A DNA stretch of 6,810 nucleotides, taken from assembly GCA_002694895.1 (NCBI GenBank), contig NZNN01000051.1:1-6810 (forward strand), read 5' to 3'. Of this stretch, positions 6,482 to 6,810 are shown piece after piece. The position numbers were made by a program, and so were the translations under genes. Numbering within the stretch: position 1 is the stretch's first letter; the number at the start of each line of letters is the position of its first letter. The notes under the pieces are model-generated. The model was not told where the DNA came from, ran no database searches, and worked only from the letters and a program-made list of their open reading frames with translations. This stretch comes from Chloroflexota bacterium (GTDB lineage Bacteria; Chloroflexota; Dehalococcoidia; Lucifugimonadales; GCA-002694895).

Positions 6482-6810
6482 TTTTTAACATCCTAAAACA
6501 ACACCAATCATTTTCATCAGTAATATCAACAATATCAAAAAATTGATCATATAATTTTAAAATATTATTTTGCATATTTTTTTTAAATCCTGAAATAATT
6601 AGATTACCTTCAGGTTTTAAAAACCTTTTTAAATTGTCAATATTATCCAACAAAAATGTATGATCAACATTTGCTACAATAGTATCGTACAAATTTGATG
6701 AATTATAATTATCGAAATTTATATTTATCAATTCAATTTTATCTTCCATATTATTAACTTTTATATTATGAATTGCATTATTTATTGCTAATTCATCATT
6801 TTCTACAGCT
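6471..6810 (-). CDS. prmA: Ribosomal protein L11 methyltransferase PrmA, C-terminal part
   Basis: The last 112 residues of a class I SAM methyltransferase; the N-terminus lies beyond the right edge. The visible part begins in the SAM-binding region with AVENDELAINNA, matching the family's D-x-DPxAV-x-x-A pattern, and continues to YDTIVANV (family ANI motif). Next come FLKPEGNLIISGF (family LKPGGxLILSG) and a C-terminal FFDIVDITDENDWCCFRM strand pair typical of PrmA. PrmA trimethylates ribosomal protein L11. The identification rests on these motifs plus the overlap with rsmE, since prmA-rsmE (often after dnaJ) is a recurrent bacterial arrangement. Another small-substrate methyltransferase remains possible because the L11-binding domain is not in view. 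Asn replaces the usual Ile/Leu-rich stretch in ANVDHTFLL only mildly. The TAA stop lies downstream of the rsmE ATG. Confidence 0.8.
   Translation of the reverse strand, partial: AVENDELAINNAIHNIKVNNMEDKIELININFDNYNSSNLYDTIVANVDHTFLLDNIDNLKRFLKPEGNLIISGFKKNMQNNILKLYDQFFDIVDITDENDWCCFRMLKNES

Overview
The window is a strongly AT-rich, gene-dense piece of bacterial chromosome, made of housekeeping genes plus one cell-envelope gene. Its features are compact spacing, overlapping stops and starts, sparse Shine-Dalgarno (SD) sequences and non-ATG starts. No mobile element, CRISPR array, rRNA or tRNA was found. The gene order der-plsY-gpsA, the prmA-rsmE pair, and the sequence style of ArgF (GKRES) and GpsA (GxTxWG, GPNLAKE) remind me of Chloroflexota, particularly Dehalococcoidia/SAR202-like lineages. 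This placement is an inference from memory, not a search result.

Layout. (1) Bases 1-1639, minus strand: a large multi-membrane O-antigen ligase/polymerase-like protein (Wzy_C family). It is open to the left edge, so its C-terminus is missing. (2) Bases 1640-1886: a divergent intergenic region. It holds three same-orientation DnaA-box-like nonamers (TTATCCACT, TTATCCACG, TTATCCACA) spaced 20 and 21 bp apart in very AT-rich DNA. It also holds a 10-bp perfect palindrome, a candidate argF promoter and a strong SD. (3) Bases 1887-5718, plus strand: a tight operon argF-der-plsY-gpsA. argF makes citrulline from ornithine, Der is the double-GTPase ribosome assembly factor, GpsA makes sn-glycerol 3-phosphate and PlsY acylates it to start phospholipid synthesis. 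(4) Bases 5729-6810, minus strand, converging on gpsA: rsmE (16S rRNA U1498 methyltransferase) preceded by and overlapping the end of prmA (ribosomal protein L11 methyltransferase, cut by the right edge).

How they work together. PlsY and GpsA are consecutive steps of phosphatidic acid synthesis and their genes overlap. Der, RsmE and PrmA all serve the ribosome. ArgF has no obvious functional link to its operon partners.

The points most worth a second look are the helically phased DnaA-box array (a possible replication origin or DnaA-controlled promoter) and the apparent ATA start of plsY, which sits in an ATAA overlap with the der stop under a well-placed SD. Key-motif substitutions in ArgF (HCLP to HDMP), RsmE (GPEGG to GPVSG), PlsY and GpsA are also reported. 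I did not find a clearly new multi-gene system; most of the window is ordinary core metabolism.
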